Part shown: piece by piece, positions 48,801 to 60,337 of the stretch
How the letters are laid out: each line of letters begins with the position of its first letter
How positions within the stretch are numbered: position 1 is the stretch's first letter
Source: Desmodesmus armatus
Taxonomy: Eukaryota > Chlorophyta > Chlorophyceae > Sphaeropleales > Scenedesmaceae
Assembly: GCA_007449985.2 (NCBI GenBank)
Contig: VIIQ02000005.1
Location: 930,001-994,000, forward strand
DNA length: 64,000 bases
Direction: 5' to 3'
Position numbers and translations under genes: made by a program
The notes under the pieces: generated by a model
Database searches by the model: none
Told to the model about the DNA's origin: nothing
What the model saw: only the letters and a program-made list of their open reading frames with translations

Positions 48801-51334
48801 ACTTGGTCTGAAACACGCCGTCACACCCAACTGCACAGCACAGAAAGTCACGACTGTCAGACAGTGCTAGAATTACGTGCGAGGCCCTCTATGAGTTGCA
48901 TATACGGTAGCAATTGTTTTTTTGCATGTACAGCTGCACATGCTGGCACATGGTGTACATGTACAGCTCCACATCATGCTTGAATCCCAAATCCTAGACC
49001 CCAAACTCCAGGGCGCGCAGCAGCTCACAGAAGGGTTGTTGGAACAGGGGCAGGCACGCACCTGTAGCAACAAGAACTTCACACGCAAACGGCAGCTGCC
49101 AGCTGCAAGGATTGGACACAAAGCGACCTGCCCCTCCCCCAGGCTCAAACCATGCGGAAGCACATACACTTGGCTCAGGATAGTTGTTAGTAGGCCCTGC
49201 ACTTGTCCAGCCATTGTATTCTGGTGTGGTGCCAGTGCTGACCCAAATCCAGTCCTGCAGATTGGCGCTGAACTGTCCTGATCTTGTGCGCAAACCAACC
49301 CAGGTGTGCTGGTTGATGCCAGCAAAAGCCCGGTAGTAGCGCTCATGCTCTGCAGGGCTTCTGATGGCCACAAGATCGCCATTGAAGGAGTTGCAGACAG
49401 CTTGCGCGGCAGTGAAGTTGCGCCTATCTTCATATAGGTACCACGTCTTCTCGCCCTGGAAATCAAGCATCCTCACTGCAGTTCAAGCAGCAGGCCAAGG
49501 TTGTGTCGTGTCAGCCGGATGCAGCCAGCAGGCATAGACGGTGGGACATCACATCCTGGGCATTCAGGGCAGGCCAGTACTGGAGCAGTGGCATGCCTCA
49601 AGGCTTGAAGTGCAAGCACAGCGGCCCCAGCAACTGAGCAACATGCAGCTGCGTGCACGAGGACACCCACCTCCTGACGATGGCCAGCACTGCGGGTCCT
49701 GCAGAGGGGTGATCTGAGGTGTGCCTGAACTCCAGATGAGCTCACAGTTACGCCCGCTTACCAGCAGGTTGCCATCATCCTGGGTCAAAAACAGAAAGCG
49801 ACAGGCAACACATGTGAGAACAGTGGGCTGGCATACCTGCCTTTTGAACACAGATGACGGTGCCACTATTCCACCGAGGGTGAGGTGTCCTGTGCAGGCT
49901 CTGGCCGGGGCGGGGGGGGGGGGGGGGGGGGGGGGGGCGTGCAATCCAGGCGTAAAGGCACAAGCAGCTATAGCCTATATGAGGCATCCCTGGGTTGAGT
50001 GGATCACCTGAACCATTTCATCTGGCCAAATGACCCCACCTGTATAGACAACCTCCATGCATTGCTGAATCTGACCGAGTAGAAGACTGTTCTTTGGCTG
50101 TTCTCCTCAATGCCAACAAGGCTGTCTTCTGTCAAACAGAGCCGTATTGCTGCAGTACGATCAGTGCTGCTGGTATTTGTCGCCCAGTATGCAGCATACT
50201 CTCCGCTCGAACTTTGCTGGTCCTGTAGCTGGATGTCACCATCTGCAAACAGAGGAGGTGAAAAAGGCGGGTGTCAGCAACCTACTGCGGCGGGGTAGAC
50301 ACAGGGAATGTGCTGCGAAGCGCCCATCTGCCCTGCAATCAGGTCGTGACTACTAGGGTGACCTGTCATGGACGCAGCCCAACCACCCTGCAGGTTGCAT
50401 GCTGCAGTATCACACGCATGATGCTGGCAGTACGGCAGCGGCAGCAGCATGTGTTGTGAGCTCTGTACAGATAGTTAGCAGCAAGAGCATATGCTTCAGG
50501 TTGCCTGCTTATCACCAAGTAGCAGTATCGTGCTCCCAACTTAGACAACCAGTTGCTGCGCCTGCTGCTGCTGTGCTCACCAGGGCGGACGCACAGCCAA
50601 AACCTTTTCTCCGGGGCAGCCAGGCAGGCCTGTGCACTCCTTGCCACCAAACATTGGTTCACATCAAGCTTGTTGTTGACAGGCCAGCTTACACCATCCC
50701 CCAATGCCTGGGCTGACACCCCATCACGTACTTTGACAGATTGGGGCAAAGGGTGCAGAGCAGCTTTGAAGCTATCGTCAGCATCCAGCTTCAAGCCTAC
50801 CATTGGGAGGGATGGCCCAAGCAAACTTTGGTGCAGGTCTGTGATGCCAGGTTCAGCAGCTGCCAGTGTCGACTGCCTTGTGGTGGAAGAGGTTGTTTCC
50901 TGTGCTGCTTCTGGCTGTGCGTGTGCCCACTCTGCGGGCTGTTCAGGCTGTGCAGCGACCTTGCTGATGCCTGCCTGGCCCTGGCCTGATGCAGGTCTGA
51001 ACACAGTCCAACTGCTGCTATTGATGGGAGTTCCAACATCAGAGCTTGTGGACTCCAGTGGTGGCCTTGAAACGCCTGCAGGCCATGATATGAGACTCCC
51101 CCTGCCCTTGTCGTGGCTCCCTGGCCGACCAACCACCAGCGCGGTGTTCTTGCTATCATACCTTACATCTACATTAATGCTGGGGGGATTTTCCTTGTCA
51201 GTTCGCGCTGCATGCTTGGATGGAAGACTCGGATCGTTTGGCAGTGTCGGGGAGACGGGGTGCTGCAGTGCCTGCGTGTAGCTTGCAGCTGCAAGTATCA
51301 ACGTAAACGCTCTGAACCACCATTGATACCTCAT
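42805..51334 (-). CDS. Secreted multi-module protein: bulb lectin, C-type lectin, Sushi/CCP, EGF, Link
   Basis: Many small exons, one orientation. Exon 1 (51334-50581) has a signal peptide (WWFRAFTLILAAASYTQA), a Ser/Pro-rich linker and the start of a bulb-type (B) lectin domain, which joins in phase 1 to exon 2 (from about 50242) as FWLCVRP/DGDIQLQD; AYWATNT and, near 49770, DDGNLLV with ELIWSSGT complete it. A C-type lectin domain is at about 49458-49060 (YLYEDRRNFTAAQAVC, TWVGL, NPCSWQLPFACE). A Cys-rich segment is near 48830-48680. A second C-type lectin-like module is at 48424-47600 (ARAACQQRGGEV, TWIGLES, DEPSN). Sushi/CCP modules occur near 47340, 46880, 46490, 46250, 46080, 45590 and 45140. 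An EGF-like module is near 44555-44400, a Link-like module at 44190-43750, a Cys module at about 43390-43210, and a final CCP (42993-42810) ends in a stop three bases after the codon following its last Cys. No transmembrane helix is seen, so the product is probably secreted. It could be two adjacent genes; no internal stop or start forces that. Confidence 0.75.
43750..44190 (-). other. Link (hyaluronan-binding)-like module within the lectin gene
   Basis: The exon reads YRSADEAAAACALCGGQLAS, then QMQAAQQLNAQWCRWGW, then LAYPMQEPGVAGC and NCWGIKP. Order and spacing match the Link fold pattern (EAxxxC--GGxLA--xQLxAA--xxxWCxxGW--xYPMxxPxxxCG). A C-type-lectin-like relative is the alternative. Confidence 0.6.
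49912..49937 (+). repeat. G26 homopolymer in a lectin-gene intron
   Basis: An uninterrupted run of 26 G on the plus strand (C on the sense strand) lies in the intron inside the bulb-lectin domain. It may be a G-quadruplex-prone site, and its length could be an assembly artefact. Confidence 0.9.
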
Positions 51335-51772
51335 GGTGCGGTTTTCGACAGCAACATCAAAGCTGCATAGCTAGGGCTGTAGCAAGGCTTCGTGACGAGT
51401 TTGATGCGCCTCACAACACAACACATTGCGTCACGTTGCTTCTTGAAGCGGTTTGGAAGCAACATTGACCAAATCGTGGTTGGGCCAGCTGATGAAATGG
51501 CAGCAGTGATAAAAACCCTCACACGTCAGCTAACACATCAGTTCACGTCCCGGTCACCGGTGGTGACTTCGTGGTGCGATCAACATGTTTGTATTGATTG
51601 TCTACCACGCACCAGCGGCGATTCGCGCCGCTCTACCACCAAGAGCCAGCACCACCCTAACAGATCGACTTTTTGACGGTGGTGCTCGGAGCACAATCAA
51701 GCCTCGCAGCACCTGGGCCACACATTCAATTCTTCAGTTGATCGGCTGGTTCATGTTGATGCAGCGCTGACA
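51335..51772. promoter_or_regulatory. Shared divergent upstream region of lectin and haloperoxidase genes
   Basis: 438 bp separate the signal-peptide start of the minus-strand lectin gene from the signal-peptide start of the plus-strand haloperoxidase gene. The arrangement would allow co-regulation of two secreted proteins. No specific sites were identified. Confidence 0.55.
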
Positions 51773-54700
51773 ATGGCACAGGCAATCACACCGATCATAG
51801 TGCTTCTCCTTGCACTGGCACCTAGCACCTCCTGGGCGCAGGGGACCATATTCACCCCAAGCCAGTGCAGGAGTCTGTGTAAGGGTAGTTTTGTGGACCT
51901 AAAGGATGCAACTGACAATTTTCTGAGCATCGACCCCAACGGCACCTCCTCCTTTGTGAGGAGCAGGGCATCCAGCTGGGGCGTTTCTCTGCTGCGTCTG
52001 GTGAGCTATGTACAGAGACATGTAACCTCTTCAACCGGTACATGCTGGTGTTAGCCCTCTGTACAGTAAAACACATCAGCCACAAATGGTGCTGGATTGC
52101 AGCTACGATACGATTGCCTCTCGTCAAGTTTGGTGTTGTACAATAGCAGTGCCCCTCCTGCAAACACTCAGTGTACGGTGTGTATCTAGACTTGTACACG
52201 CCACTGTCTCAAAACTCGGCCTTGACCTTTTCTACACTGCCACAGGTCAAGGAGGCCGTCAAAACTCCAGCCTCGGCCCAGAATGTGACCATCACACCGC
52301 CAGCTGTTGCCAGGCTGCTGGGAGGCTACTCCTTGGCTGTGTACCAGGCCTTTGCTGTCTGGTCAGAGTACCTGTACCCCTACGGTGGGTACAGTGTTTT
52401 AGTTGGGGCAGGGCTATGTGCGTGTGTGTATGCTGGGGGCTGTTTACTCAGGTGACCCCTGTTTGGGCTCAGCCAGTTGTGGGGCCCCTGGAGCAAGGTC
52501 CCCCGTTTTGCCTTCTGCACATGCACTCTGTTCACACAAGGCTCCACGTTGTGTATGGTTGGCAGTCTGGCAGCCATGTTGCTGAGTGTTGATGGTATCG
52601 CCTTGCAGGCCGCTACTTCCAGCCCCTCAGCTCTGACATGGTCAACCTGAGAGACCAATGGAAGGCCACACAATGGGACATTCTCACTGAGCCGTATGGG
52701 AAACCAGGAGACGTGTTTCGTGGCCCAGATCTGTCCAATTTTGCGCCTCCTGAAGAACAGGCCGTAGGGGCTCAGCAAGCAGCCATATCTGGAGCTGCAA
52801 GCAAGTTCATCAGCCTGTTCTTTTGCAACAGCAGAGCACTTCTGCCCTTTTGGTGTGATAAGGCTGACCTGGTGCTCAACAGCACCATGAACTATGTGGG
52901 CAAGACTGACAGATACAACTTCCCTGTACCATTCAGGCAGGGAGAAGACATTGCTACTTTGGTGAGGCCTGCTTTGTGTTTATGCGCATGCATACATGCA
53001 CAATGCTGTCTGGGCCATATCTGTAGGCATTTTTTTGTAGGCATGTTTAGCATTGTAAGAAGGCTGCAGCCCAAGGTGTCTGCGAATAGCCAACTGGAGC
53101 TTTTGTGAAAGCCAATCACTGTTGCCGTGTTGTTGTGTTGCCGTGTTGCTGTGTTGCTGTGTTGGCAGGTGTTTGACCAGCTGAGCATGGTGAACCTGCT
53201 GCAAGACAACCAAGCCGCTTTGCAGAAAGACCACCAAAAGATCCACGACATCCCGGCCACCCCACAGAACCGCAGCCAGCCCACAGCGGTAGTGCACGAT
53301 TGCTCCCGTGTAAACGCACTTGGGGGCCCCTGGTACTGGCAGAGGTTGACTGTGCCCAGGGTCAACACGTTCAGGCCGAGCACCAATGCCTCCACATCTC
53401 CCTTCCCGCCGGCTGACTACCCAACTTTGAGCCCTGGCAATGTCATCACCCCCTTCTTCCGAGGATTTGCTGCTGCCAAAGCGGGTGCAGCCCTCAGGAG
53501 CACAGAGGAGGCCCGGCCAATGCTCCTGCAAGGCGTTGCGGGGCCTCCTATGTCAAGTGATGAGGCAGGCTTCAGGCGGGCGATGCGGGAAGTTCTGCAG
53601 CAGTCTGCCACCCTGGACGACAAAAAGAAGGTCATCGCTGAATGTGAGCAGCAGAACTGCACTGTAGACAGTAGCTGCACGTGACAGGAGCTTCCATTTG
53701 CAACTAGGTGATGGTTTCCTGCTGCAGCCTGAACGGCACACTGTGGCAGGTTCGAGAGGTCTACTGACAGCACAGGGAGTTATGGTAATACTGCTGTGAT
53801 TGTGTGGGCCTGCCGACCATGCGCTGTCGTGCCCCAAACACTGAAGCCAATGTCAAATCATGACATCAATTTTCTGCTTGCTTTCACTGCCCGTCATGCT
53901 GCCTGCTGCCACAGTTTGGGCTGACGGACCAGAAAGCACCACACCACCAGGTGAGCCGCAACTCTCCTGCACGCATCTGCAGGCGCCTTGGTTGCAGTGT
54001 ATACGGTGATGGAGCCCACATCACGTGATGTGACCTGCTGCATGCAAGGCTTGAGACCTGCACATGGCATGCTCAGAATGTCATGGGCCGTTTGCATGCA
54101 GATTAATTCACAACATCGCTGCTGCTGTCGCTCTGTTGCTGCATTCATGCTTGGCGTACCTGCTGTATATGGCCATCACGCCAGGCCATTGGTTCAAGTA
54201 AGTTGCTTGTTGCGCAACAGCTTCAGCAGGTTGAGGTCAAGTTTACTGAGTGTGGCTGTTGCTGGCTTGGGTCTTCTGTGGCTGGTCAGCTGCACTCTTC
54301 TGGCAACATGTCGCACAGCCAGGCCCCTGTACATGACTGTCAATGGCACACCATCAGCAGCAGTGCCCTGTCTGCTGATGTAGGATTGCAATCGAGGAGA
54401 GCAACTCCAACTCCAACGATGCCTTCATCTTGAAAGACCTCAACGTGCTTGACCGCACTGTATGGGCCACCCTGCTGGTGGGCTTGTCTCTGCATGAAGC
54501 TGGCCTGATGGCCTGGGAGCTGAAGCTTGAGCACATGGGGTCACGCCCCATCACCGGCATACAGTGCCTTGTGGGCCGCAACACAGTCACCAACACCTCT
54601 ATGCTGGGCACCGCATGGAGGGGGCCGTATATGGGGGTTGGGCGCCGTGACCTTGGCACCTGGCAACCCTTCCAATCTGTGACTTTTGTCACGCCCCCCT

Positions 54701-57700
54701 TTTCCGGATACGTAAGCGGGCATGCAACCTTTTCCGCTGCCGCAGCAGAGGTGAGTAGGTGGGGTATGGCTTGTACGCCTTATGTGCTGTTGCTGTGGTT
54801 CAACTTGGCCCCCAGGAGGTGAACATGGGATGCCTGTAAGCATGTGCATTTGCATATTCAGCTCCTGCATATGTCAGCTCTACCCATGCTTGTAGCGGCA
54901 AAAAGCAAATCCTGTTCGTCATGGCAGCCCTCAATGCTGAGGGTAATTGTTTGCGTCAGCCGCTGACGGCAGCGGCTGCCTCACTGCAGCACAGGCTCAC
55001 CTGCAGACGGGGTGCTGCCGCAGACTATGGGACATTCTGGGGGAGGTTGTTACAAGTAGATACTATCATTTTGTCCCTATAGATTAGCCCAGATTCTGAC
55101 CAAGTGTACATTGGACCCAACACCACATGCATGACTGCACTCTGGTGTGTGTTCATTTGCTGTTCACATGCTGCGCAGGCCCTGCGTCAAACCCGGAGTG
55201 GCTTCAACACAACGTTTCAGAACCCCAGCTACAACTGCTACAGGACTCCTGCAGGTTTCAGTTCTGTGGAGCCCAAGATTGCTGCAAGCCAGTCAGGCGG
55301 TGTGGCGGGTGTCACAGACAGACCGAACAGGGGTCCTAAAACTATCGGCTATTCACCAGCCAGGAACATTGTGATGTGCTGGCGGGTGAGTTCAACTGAG
55401 CCAATGCCCTCGACTGCATGGTTGCATCGTGGTATGAAGTGTGACTGCGCAGTCAAACAGCATAATGCTAACTACATCTGCTTCACTGCTTGCATCAGCT
55501 CTGCCATCGAAAGCACCACAGGTCGGCCAGCTGGTCACTTGAATGTCTGCGCAAACAATGCACTGTCTCCACGGGCCTTTGCTGCAGCAACATATTACAG
55601 AAACTCACCTGGCCTCCCTACTGTGTTCTGCTGCTGCACAGAATTATGAAGAGGCTGCTGAGCAAGCTGCAGTAAGCCGTCTGTATGGCGGCATCCATAT
55701 TGCCATCGACAATGATGATGGCCTCAACATTGGCAAGCGGTTGGGTGAGAGCGTGGCTGCATCTCTGGCCATGCTATCGCCTGCCTACACGATGCCTAAG
55801 GGTGAGGGGGAAAGCATCACGCTGTCACACATGTGTGCAAGGTTATGAAAGCCTTGTCACAACATGCAGCATAAGCATAAGCATAAGCATGACAAGCTGT
55901 ACTGCATGATGCAGTGTCCTGTGCACTGTTGCTTCACATATGCAGCGACCTGTGCACGTCATACACGTAGTCACAGCCAAGCACATGCCAGCCACACTGT
56001 ACAGCAAGGGAGCAGTGTATTGTTGCAGTGCCATAGAAAACAGTGAGGACTTCCGCTGGTTGTGTCTGCCGGCAGACAGCATCTTGACCCCCCTCCCCCC
56101 CCCCCCCCCCGCAGCTCAGCGCCAACAAGTCCCAACCAGTGGGTTGTACCACTACACACGGTGTGCCTCATGCTTTGCCAAACTTGGCTTTCATGTGTGT
56201 GTGCTTTGCAGAAACTGTCGAGTCCAGGCCTACACCCCTTCCGGACTTTGGTAACTTCGACACACAGGTCATAGACTTTGTGTGCCCACCAGGCACCTTT
56301 GTGCGTATGTGGGATGGCAGGCATGATACAAATGGTCTGTATGCCCTGGGTGTGACATGCAGTGACGGCACATTCATTGGCACACTGGGTACATGGGGGC
56401 CTGGGCTGGACTTTGTGCAGTCAACGGTTGCTGATGGGTATGTCGCAATAACTGTGATCATCGATTCAATTGGTGCTGTGGTGGGCGTATCTTTCCAAGA
56501 CCGAGCAGATGAGGACAGCACAATATATGGCATGCCACAAGGAGAAAGGGTCACCACAACTTGCAATGAGGATCAGCGCATTGTTGGGCTGACTACTCGC
56601 AGCACTGGAGGGGCAGGCAACATCGGAACATTTGGGCTCCTGTGCGGGAAAGTAACAAGTGAGTGCTGGCGGTTGCAGCTGTGTGTGAAGTGTTGAAGCC
56701 CACTTACAGCGGGCTACACTGCCGGTGCTATATTCGAGCCTGTCCTGCTTGCGACTGGTGTTCTCACACGGCGTGTGACCGTCACGGTCGTAATGGCGCT
56801 GGCCGGTGTCATCCCAGATATACATCGCTGCTCAGCAAGTAATTAGACTGTCTGTGCCTTGCTTCCTGGTGCAGCCGAGGACGTCACTTTCCGCACGGAC
56901 CCTGTTCCCGACAATCCCGACGCGGGCCTTTGGCGCTACGATTACCAATGCCCAGAGGGGACCTTCATAACACGCTTTTTTGGCAGAGCAGGCGCCTACG
57001 TCAACACTTTCACGGCGCAGTGTGCTAGCCGCTGGAACCTCAGGAACGTAGGCATTCCCTATTTCGCCCAGCCGGGTGACACCGCCTTCAGCCACACTTC
57101 CGCTGACGGCTACTCGGGTATGGATGTGAAGAGCTACACTGGGGGCGTTGACTGCCTCCGATTTGTCACTGCTGCTGGTGTGCAGTCACGGCCGTATGGC
57201 ACCCCCTCCGTGCCTGGGTCATGGGCTGAGCTCCGGTGCGATGATAACAGTCGTGTAATAGGTGCGTGCCGAGAATGCCAGGAATGCTGCAGCTCTCAAT
57301 TCCGCTGTCACTGGCACACATGCATTTGATACCCACACGGTTGCTTCACTCCCTCTCTCCATGACCCAAAGGCTCCTGTCAATCATTATGTGCTGCTTGC
57401 AGGAGTGTTTGGCTGGCAGGATGCCTATGTATCTTCTATAGGCATCATCTGCAGTCCAGGTACGTATATGGTGTAATTTCATGGTATGAGGTGTTTTGCA
57501 GCAGTGAGATTGGGACACGCACAATGCACCCCTGGCCAGGCAGCAGCTGCAGACTACAGCATCTCCGTGCCAGTCACTGGCCACCCAACTTGGCCCCTGG
57601 TTTGACATCATGTCAAACCAGTACAATCATGTCAAAACAGTATGATACTGTGTTGGTTGGCACTTCACCGCTACATGCAGCGGGTGCTGAAAGGGCCAGC

Positions 57701-58226
57701 ATGACTGACGCTGCATCAGCGACTGGCGAGTTCAGGCAGTGTTTGTACTGCGGGCTTGTGTTCTGCTGCAGGTGACTTTGGGCCCATCGTGGCCTCAGCC
57801 AAGACGCTTCGTATGCAGCGCAACCCCATGCATGCTCAGCGCATTCCTTGTGGACCCATCATTGCCAACACAACTGATCAGGCTGTTACCGTGTCAGTCA
57901 GCTCCCTGCCCACATCACGGATCTCTACCAGTGTCACTGGCGCAAGCAAAATGCGCAGGGTGAGCACACCTGTTGTGCAGTCACGTGTCGATGCGCATGA
58001 ACATGTGCATGCAGTTTCCAGCGCCGGATTGGTCGATGAGCCTCCTTCAGTGCTTGGGTCCTTAGTGGACAAAGCAGCTGCACCTGAGAATGCATTGTAC
58101 TTGCTGGAAGGGCTGCCTGTGCAGAAAACCACGATACTGACAAGCAGTGCGGATGCAAATGCCACAGCAGTCGACATCAGTACACATCAGTTTGTGTTAC
58201 CGCTTGATCCGCAGCAGCCAGTGTGA
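51773..58226 (+). CDS. Secreted vanadium-haloperoxidase-like (PAP2) protein with C-terminal lectin-like repeats
   Basis: Vanadate-dependent haloperoxidases oxidise halides with H2O2; they share a fold with PAP2 phosphatases. Exon 1 (51773-52000) starts with a signal peptide (MAQAITPIIVLLLALAPSTSWA). Exons at 52246-52385, 52609-52961 and 53169-53643 give the helical N-terminal domain. Then 53915-53950 encodes WADGPESTTPP and a 13-nt exon (54185-54197) completes PPGHWF, joining 54384-54750 in phase. That exon has AWELKLEHMGSRPITGIQ and PPFSGYVSGHATFSAAAAE, the family's GH(A/S)TFS active-site block. Exons at about 55179-55386 and 55641-55800 follow (SRLYGGIHIAIDNDDGLNIGKRLG). The C-terminal exons (56210-56660, 56874-57260, about 57403-57460) carry two copies of a unit with CPxGTF...G...C and RI/VIG-LxxRxGxYV-xxG-xC patterns, like jacalin-type repeats. 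The last exon (57771-58226) is a Ser/Val-rich tail. About 1,100 residues in all. Confidence 0.82.
54185..54197 (+). other. 13-nt micro-exon of the haloperoxidase gene
   Basis: GCCATTGGTTCAA is flanked by an acceptor (CACGCCAG) and a strong donor (GTAAGT). With one base from the exon before and one from the exon after it encodes G-H-W-F-K, which completes the family motif PPGHW. Both neighbours have matching phases. Confidence 0.8.
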
Positions 58227-58469
58227 GGCGCTGCACTGAGGTGTTGCACCCAACCACTGTTATCAACAGCGTTTGTTATGCATCAATTGTCACTGCTGAG
58301 CCTGCTGGCATGGCTACTGTTGTGAGTATGTGGTGTTTGCCAGCTGCGTATGAGCAGCACTCAGACGCCTTGCAAGCCGGCGCTTTGCCGCAGTGTCATA
58401 CAAGCTGTTGCAGACCTTCTACAACCATTTCTGTTTCTGCACCTGTTGTCAGAACCCCTGGTTGCTGTG

Positions 58470-58651
58470 GTCATTGCCTGTCCAAGTTAAAGGCAACTAT
58501 ACATGTATGCATTGTATGTTGGTGGCTCGGGTTGCTTGCCACTCCTTGAATGGTCATTGCCTGGAGTGGTCATTGCCTGTCCAAGTTAAAGGCAACTGTA
58601 CATGTATGCATTGTATGTTGGTGGCTCGGGTTGCTTGCCACTCCTTGAATG
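58470..58651 (+). repeat. Direct duplication, about 83-bp unit, 99-bp offset
   Basis: A segment starting TCATTGCCTGTCCAAGTTAA and ending in CACTCCTTGAATG occurs twice, 99 bp apart, with one base difference (AACTATAC/AACTGTAC). A short remnant of the same sequence fills the gap between copies. Confidence 0.92.
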
Positions 58652-59745
58652 CAGCAAACCGTCCCCTTCATTAACTGTTTGATTTAGTGAGGGTTTTACC
58701 GTGAAAGCATTCTGCATCGTCTTTGGGTGACGGGCACTCTGTGGTGGTGGCTGCATGGTGGCCCTCCTGTATCCTCCTGGTCCACCTTCAAAGAACACTC
58801 TTCCTCTGGAAATTGCTGGCAATGCGGTGTAGCGGCTGTTTGTCTGCAACACCTGCTGGTTGTCTGGGGTGCCTCAGCCCTAGTGCAGCTGCCCAAGCTC
58901 CCCAAGCGGCTTGATGAGCTGATGCACACAAGTGGGTGCAGAGGCTAGTGGTCAGGTTTGGGTGCTGGGGTAGCATGCAGGATGTGCTATTGAGGTGTGC
59001 AGGCGGCTTGCACCACCGCGTCGTGTTCACATTCCACCCTACAGAACCTGAAGAAACGTCAGTGCTTATGGCCCTGTTGTATACGCGTACAGCAAGGCAT
59101 GTGCTGCACACCAAGGTGTCTGCAGATTTTATTTTTGATATTATTTATTTTATTCTTTTTTGGTTCCAGTTTCAACCCATTCCACGGAGCAGTCGTGATC
59201 AGCTGGTACGGCAACGCCGGCTTGCAGTGCCATCTCTCAAGCTTGCCAGGTGTTGCACACCACAGATCATCTGCCACTGTTTACTTGGAGAGTGCAGCAG
59301 CAGCCAATGCGATGTCCAACCTCAGTGTACGACACCAGGGCTCCGTGTTGTCTGTTTGCAGCATGCCTGCCTTGCCTCATTGTGGTGTAGCATGTGCGTG
59401 CCTGTTTGGTCTGGGTTCTACGCCGTGCGCAGGCACCAACTCTGTGGTTCAAAATGTGAACATGCAGGGAAGTTGTGCGGCCAGTGGTTCAGCCCAGAGA
59501 CCAGCCTGCGCTGACATGCACCTTGTAAAAAGTGATCTTGCGCCCGACACGCGTTCTTGGGCTGACCCTGGGTGCTGCTAACTGGGTACTACTCAGGCTG
59601 AGCTGACTGTGGTGAGAACGGTTATGTCTTGGTGCTGCTGCATGTTGTAACTTAGCTGTGAACTCCCCAATTCTGTTTGCAGCTCTCGTGTTGCTTCGGA
59701 TGCTGATGATGGCCCCCTTGCTGCCTTGTATTCCAAGGTTCTTTT

Positions 59746-59787
59746 CCTATATATATTATATTCCTATATATATATATATATATATTT
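59746..59787 (+). repeat. (TA)n microsatellite
   Basis: A TA-rich run interrupted by TTATATTCC. It stands out against the GC-rich surroundings. Confidence 0.92.
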
Positions 59788-60337
59788 CAATGCAAGTTTC
59801 GAGCCCAAAACCTGCAGCTTTGCTACATGCGTACTACTAGTAGCAGTGCACTGTTGGCCATGGCGTGGATGACACAATATCAATACAACCATCTCGTTGT
59901 AAGGTGCAGCCTTTCCTCGGTGTCCAAAGGGTGCCATCATCTCAAAAGCTTCTAAACCCTTCACAGCAAAACAAAAATGTTTGCTTGGGATTGCTTGCCG
60001 CAGCCCTCACACTGACACAATTCCAGCCCCAAAATTCTGACAATCTTGACGCGACATGTTCACAACACTGTGCACGATACACCATAGCCTTAGCCCAGGC
60101 CATGCCCTCAGGGCAGCGGCTGTCATGACTTGTCCTCACTGGCATTGATACATGACCATCATTGTCGGACAATGGGATGGGCAATGTCAACCCAATCTTT
60201 CAGGGAACCTCACGCCTTTCAGCGTTTCCACAATGGAAATCATACAAGCAACAACAACCACGACAAGCGAGCTAGCTGATCCCAATAAGGGCTTGGTCAA
60301 CATGGATGCGAGGTCGCACGCCATGGTCCTGACACTC

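Larger units (their letters stand above)
58227..60337. other. Convergent 3' flanks of haloperoxidase and CCP genes; no supported gene
   Basis: About 2.1 kb with no recognisable coding exon. It contains a direct duplication (58470-58651), an AT-rich, T-rich patch near 59128-59165, TGTAA motifs at 59524 and 59646 and a TA microsatellite. Frames near 58936-59581 overlap each other and show no family. Confidence 0.55.

Noticed and set aside
53127..53684. Haloperoxidase exon 4 read through to AECEQQNC and a stop at 53684
   Set aside because: Splicing at 53643 to 53915 restores the family motif EFWADGP, so the read-through tail is intronic.
58936..59581. Overlapping plus-strand frames as an extra gene downstream of the haloperoxidase
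   Set aside because: No domain, two frames of similar length overlap, and a T-rich stretch interrupts them; best explained as 3' flank.
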